A DNA stretch of 64,000 nucleotides from Lampris incognitus (lineage: Eukaryota; Chordata; Actinopteri; Lampriformes; Lampridae), in contig NC_079223.1 in the NCBI RefSeq assembly GCF_029633865.1, positions 35,443,134-35,507,133 of the forward strand, given 5' to 3'. The notes under the pieces are model-generated. The model was not told where the DNA came from and did no database searches. It worked only from the letters and a program-made list of their open reading frames with translations. The translations under genes were made by a program, and so were the position numbers. This document shows positions 60,048 through 64,000 of this stretch, piece after piece; the stretch's first letter is position 1; the number at the start of each line of letters is the position of its first letter.

Positions 60048-61527
60048 GTGAGTCCCACTTCTTAATTCTCTGCTTGCCTCATCGGCTGCTGTTATTCTGA
60101 GTGTAAATGATGTTCAGTTACAGCGGAGAGCTTGTCAGCGGTTGAGTGTCTAAACGTCTTCTTCCATGTGGCGTCTGTTGTTTTGACATAATTTGACTTC
60201 TGTTTTATTGTTTTCAATGCATGCACCCTCCCGTGCCCACTTGCCCTTACAGTGACATGTGAGTTTACATCTGTCACACCTTCAGCTCATTGCAATAATT
60301 TATCTTTTTATGCGTTATCTGTATGTTTGTTTCATCATTTTCTGTAACATGACATGATACAGATACTGTTGTGAATCTCATGTCGGGTCACAAGCTAAGA
60401 TGCCATTATTTCGGCCACTAGGGATCTCTGCCCTATGCACAGAGTAGATATTTTCGGATGTTCACATAACCCAACTGTAATCCTGGTCAAAGGGATAGAG
60501 AAGGCAGGTGGTGTTAGTGATAGTGTAAGCTTTCTTTGTCTAACCACAGTGGTCGGTGTTACAGCATAACAGCCGGTGATGGTGGTGGTATTGGTGGTGG
60601 TCTCCAACTGAGTGTTCATTTGTTTGCTCATTCATCCATTTGTCACATGAGAGCTCTAATACCCTGCTGTTTGCACTTTTATTTACCCGGGGGTAATGAT
60701 GCAGATCACCTCTGGTGCATTTTCAAAATTACACTAATTGGCTCAAAGGTGAAACCACAATAAAAAAAAAGAATCATATTTTAATTTTATGTTCAGATTT
60801 CTGTTTCATTAACTGCTTATCAAGTTTTGACTAATTTTGGGGGGATTAGTCCAGCTCACCATCGCATTTCAGCGTTACCAGCATTGCGCTTATTTCCTCA
60901 AGGGGAGCGCCACCTTGTTTGTTTGTGCACCAGTGTGTCGTGTTAGATACTGTCTCAGATCCCACTGACTTAGTGACTGAGTGGCGTGTCTCGTTCCCAC
61001 ATCCCCCACGTTAGTCTGGAGAATTGCTGATTCTCTGCTTAGTCTAAGGTGGATCCCACATTGTTGGCCTGACCATGCCATGCAAAATATTTCAGATATG
61101 TAAAAAACATTTGGGAGGAATGAGACTTATCACCACATAGCCTTGGTATATTTCCAACAACAATTAGCCCAAGGGTTGTGCAACATAGCTCATTCATGAG
61201 GGCTGGGTGAGAGAGATGCTGGGTTACTTGTTTGGTGAATTTGTTGGTCATGCGATGTCTCTGTCACCACAAATGCAATTTTGAAAAAAAAGCACACACA
61301 CACACGCACACACAGACATCCAATATGATGCATTTCATCTCTACGTTCTGAAAATTAGAGAAGTCACTGAATTTTCCAGAGATGTACAGCATTATTCATG
61401 GGGGATGGCAGGCTTCTGTTCCCTTGGTACAACAATAAGATTAGTTGTATTGCACAATAACAAATAGCAATTTAGAAGGCAAAAATTCGTAAAACTAATT
61501 TGTCTTCATATCTCTCTTTCCGTGTAG
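60048..61527 (+). other. cdhr1 intron 1
   Basis: 1480-bp GT-AG intron (GTGAGT...CCGTGTAG), phase 1. Contains a short (CA)n run near 61290. No other feature is recognised. Confidence 0.88.
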
Positions 61528-61623
61528 CTCAAGCTGACTTTGCTCCCCATTTCTTTGACAATGGGCCCTACAGCAACAACGGGAACCTGGCGCTCTTCAG
61601 CCTCGCCGAGGACACGGCTGTCG
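61528..61623 (+). CDS. cdhr1: Cadherin-related family member 1, coding exon 2
   Basis: 96 bp, phase 1 at both ends. Encodes the start of the first extracellular cadherin repeat: [20 protein letters not shown], then [11 protein letters not shown]. The APHFFDNG and ALFSL.EDT.VG blocks match vertebrate CDHR1 closely. CDHR1 is a single-pass cadherin at the base of rod and cone outer-segment discs, and its loss causes cone-rod dystrophy in humans. Confidence 0.93.
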
Positions 61624-62149
61624 GTGAGATCAACCTCTGACACACGGGGCATTCAGTTTAAACTGCTAATAGGCTGACACAACATGCAATCAACGAAATG
61701 GCTTCTTCTGGTTGCCAAAATTTGAGAGCACAGGATGTCAAATTGTCTTTGATAGATGAGCAGATGTGGTGTGGCATGCGCGGACTCACAGCAGCATGCC
61801 CATCAGGAGGCTGAAATCTGTTTGTACCACCTGTTGACATGAGGTACATTTACCAGCTGAGAGGAACCCGAGGTGCAGCCGTCCCTCCACATCTCCCATC
61901 AGTCAGGGTGTCAGGTCACCACCTGCTCCTCTCAAACTTTTATTTTGCTAATACCAGCTTAATATGCGAGTTCATCAACTTAAACACTTAAATTAAAATA
62001 ACACATCCATGGGACTTGTGTAAGTATGCTAATCAAAGTATTGCTTTTCCCAAAACAAATTATATTACCCATCTAGTTTTATGTTGTGGTCTGAATTTGA
62101 ATAAAATAATTTATTATATTTATATAGTGATGGCCGTCAGACCATCACA

Positions 62150-62275
62150 GGTCTGGTGGCCTTGTCCAGGGCGTCTCCCCACCTGCTGCCCAGTGACTGC
62201 TGGGATAGGCTCCAGCATCCCCGCGACCCTGAGAAAGGATAATTTGTTTGGATAATGAATGAATGATTGAATTTA
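62150..62275 (+). repeat. 3' end of a dispersed retroposon with (TGAA)n tail
   Basis: TGGGATAGGCTCCAGCATCC, then CGCGACCCTGA..., then a short ATGAATGAATGA tail. This is a common teleost retroposon 3' end. No head is found. Confidence 0.6.
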
Positions 62276-62820
62276 TATAGTGCTTTATCTAGACACCCAA
62301 AGCGCTTCACATTGAAGGGGGGAAACTCACCTCAACCACCACCAATGTGTAGCACCCACCTGGGTGATGCACGGCAGCCATTTTGCACCAGAACGCTCAC
62401 CACATATCAGCTTGAGGTGGAGAGGGAGGAATTATTGAGCCAATTACACAGGGGGATATTAGGTGGCCAGATGGAGACAGAGCCAGGGTGGGAATGTCAC
62501 CTACTATTTGCGATAAGTGCCATGGGATATTCAATGACCACAGTGAGTCCCCATCACTGCACTGGAGCGTTTGGGATTTGATTTTTGTTGTTTTATTAGG
62601 ACCAGAAGGATGACTGCCCCCTACTGGCCCACCAAGACCACTTCCAGCAGCAACTCGGCTTTCCCGGGAGGTCTCCCATCCAAGTACTAGCCAAGCCCAC
62701 ACTTGCTTAGCTACTGTCATTCGGCAGAGCCAGGGTACATGTTGGTATGGCTGCCAGCAACAGCGGGTCCCACGTGGGAGTATACAGCCTGAACAGCCAA
62801 CTAAATTAGGATCCACACCA
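62276..62820 (-). repeat. Dispersed repeat with 5S rRNA-like segment
   Basis: On the minus strand, 62755-62661 resembles eukaryotic 5S rRNA over nearly its whole length. It starts GCCATACCA, contains AGCTAAGCA, and has the box C sequence AGTACTTGGATGGGAGACC intact. The rest (to about 62276) is repeat body ending in a ...CACTATATAAATT-like segment. 5S-derived SINEs (SINE3 type) are known in fish. Membership of that family is inferred. Confidence 0.65.
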
Positions 62821-63513
62821 AAAAAAAAAAAAAAATTGTTTGCTAAGGTTTACATTCTCACATTGGACCTGGTGTTACGTTTCAACTTAGACCACAACAT
62901 AACAACATTGTTAGAGCCGTCGATTTAAAAAAACAAAACATAAAAATGAATGGGTAATTTAATTTTTTTCTTTGGTAAATGTTATACTTTGATTAGCATA
63001 TTTATATGACTCGTGGATGTATTATTTTTATTCAGTTGTTTGCTTAAGTAGATAAACTAACATATTGCCCCTTCAAGACCACTCCTGGGTACAATGTTTG
63101 GAGCTGAAATGGTGTTATCCTCTTTTATTTGTAGAATTTATATTTGTCATTGTGAGGATATATATGTTTAAATTTGAACACTTCTGTGCAAAAAAAAACC
63201 CCTAACAACAAACCAACTGTGCTACATAAACAGCAATGCTCCATGATTTGTGTGCCAAGCATTCTGCGTTTTATCATGCTGAAAGTACATCCAAATCTGC
63301 ACTGACTGTTTGTTTGTTTTTTTGTACATATTTTTGTACATATCCTGTTCTTGCACTGATTTCTCTGAGTACTTTTATCTGTACCTCTATTTCCCCATTT
63401 GTGTGTTGAGCCAGCAAAACAAGCATTTCCTTATGAGAATAGGTGTAAACCTGCTTTCATATAGTATGGCAAATAAACTTGAAAACTTGAATAATCACAG
63501 CGTCTTCCTGTAG

Positions 63514-63659
63514 GTACACAGATCTATTCTCTTAATGGCACAGACCCTGAAAGGCACGAGGTGACGTATGGCCTTGCCTTTGAACCTGGATCCAAAGAAT
63601 ACTTCAGAGTGGACCCCAAATCTGGGACCATTACCTTAGTGGAAAAGCTGGACAGAGAG
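63514..63659 (+). CDS. cdhr1: Cadherin-related family member 1, coding exon 3
   Basis: 146 bp, entering in phase 1 and leaving in phase 0 (101 codons up to here). Encodes TQIYSLNGTDPERHEVTYGL and then YFRVDPKSGTITLVEKLDRE. This is the middle of cadherin repeat 1, with the Ca2+-site motif LDRE at the very end. An N-glycosylation sequon NGT is present. The donor is GTAAAC. The remaining exons lie beyond the right edge of the window. Confidence 0.93.
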
Positions 63660-63774
63660 GTAAACCTTCATGCACACATTACAGGGGACTGTGGCACAGA
63701 ACCAAAATTAGCAGGGTCAATGTCGGAATTTTTGTCAAACTTAGTAATTGTGCTAACTTTTGAAATAATATGTT

Positions 63775-64000
63775 GGGGACGTCCGGGTGGCGTGGCGGTC
63801 TATTACGTTGCCTACCAACACAGGGATCGCCGGTTCGAATCCCAGTGTTACCTCTGGCTTGGTCAGGCATCCCTACAGCCACACTTGGCTGTGTCTGCAG
63901 GTGGGAAGCCGGATGTGGGTATGCGTCCTGGTTGCTGCACTAGCACCTCCTCTGGTCGGTCGGGGCGCCTGTTCAGGGGGGAGGGGGAACTGGAGGGAAT
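63775..64000 (+). repeat. SINE family 1 copy, cut by window edge
   Basis: The only plus-strand copy here, inside the next cdhr1 intron. The tRNA-like head is clear: GGACGTCCGGGTGGCGTGGC, then the B-box GGTTCGAATCC near 63832. The body continues to the window end. Confidence 0.9.

Larger units (their letters stand above)
61624..63513 (+). other. cdhr1 intron 2, with inserted repeats
   Basis: GT-AG intron (GTGAGA...CCTGTAG), phase 1, 1890 bp. It contains the dispersed-repeat segments at 62150-62820, including the 5S-like sequence. Confidence 0.88.

Noticed and set aside
63775-63850. Possible tRNA gene
   Set aside because: A- and B-box-like motifs are present, but the sequence continues as a SINE body and lacks a proper cloverleaf and terminator.

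Overview
The window reads as teleost fish nuclear DNA. It has long dinucleotide microsatellites, split vertebrate genes with GT-AG introns, two tRNA-derived SINE families, L2-like and Rex3-like LINEs, a Tc1-type transposon remnant, three Ty3/gypsy elements and two Ty1/copia elements. No prokaryotic or viral gene organisation is present.

Three host genes can be supported. (1) A chondroitin 6-O-sulfotransferase gene (chst3) lies on the minus strand. Its coding exons are 21840-22046, 20153-20692 and 18222-18933. All junctions are in phase and together encode 443 residues. A GC-rich TATA-containing segment near 24300-24520 may be its first, non-coding exon. (2) An intact, intronless beta-tubulin gene (439 residues, 53106-54425, plus strand) has the marks of a processed retrocopy: a 16-bp target-site duplication, a poly(A) tract preceded by AATAAA, and no introns. 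It sits just downstream of a TATA box and two CRE-like motifs. (3) The first three coding exons of the photoreceptor cadherin cdhr1 lie on the plus strand (59987-60047, 61528-61623, 63514-63659). The gene continues past the window.

Layout: 1-11.6 kb has no recognisable gene and holds microsatellites, a foldback, a SINE and a LINE 3' end. 11.7-16.3 kb is a young gypsy element (A) inserted in a SINE. 16.7-24.5 kb is chst3, with SINEs in its introns. 25.2-32.7 kb is an old copia element (B) with a second copia element (B2) nested inside it in the opposite orientation. 32.8-37.2 kb is a young gypsy element (C). 37.2-41.6 kb holds a large palindrome, a Tc1-type transposase fragment and LINE ends. 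41.6-46.0 kb is an older gypsy element (D) of the same lineage as C. 46.4-52.2 kb is a pile of L2-like, other and Rex3-like LINE fragments. 53.0-54.7 kb is the tubulin retrogene. 60-64 kb is the 5' part of cdhr1.

The three host genes have unrelated jobs: Golgi glycosaminoglycan sulfation, microtubules and photoreceptor outer-segment adhesion. No operon-like cooperation should be read into them. About half of the 38 kb between chst3 and cdhr1 is transposable-element sequence. I did not find an undescribed defence or mobile system. The most notable items are the tubulin retrogene with its ready-made promoter, the copia-in-copia nest whose elements share a half-tRNA primer site, and the palindrome at 38.0 kb.
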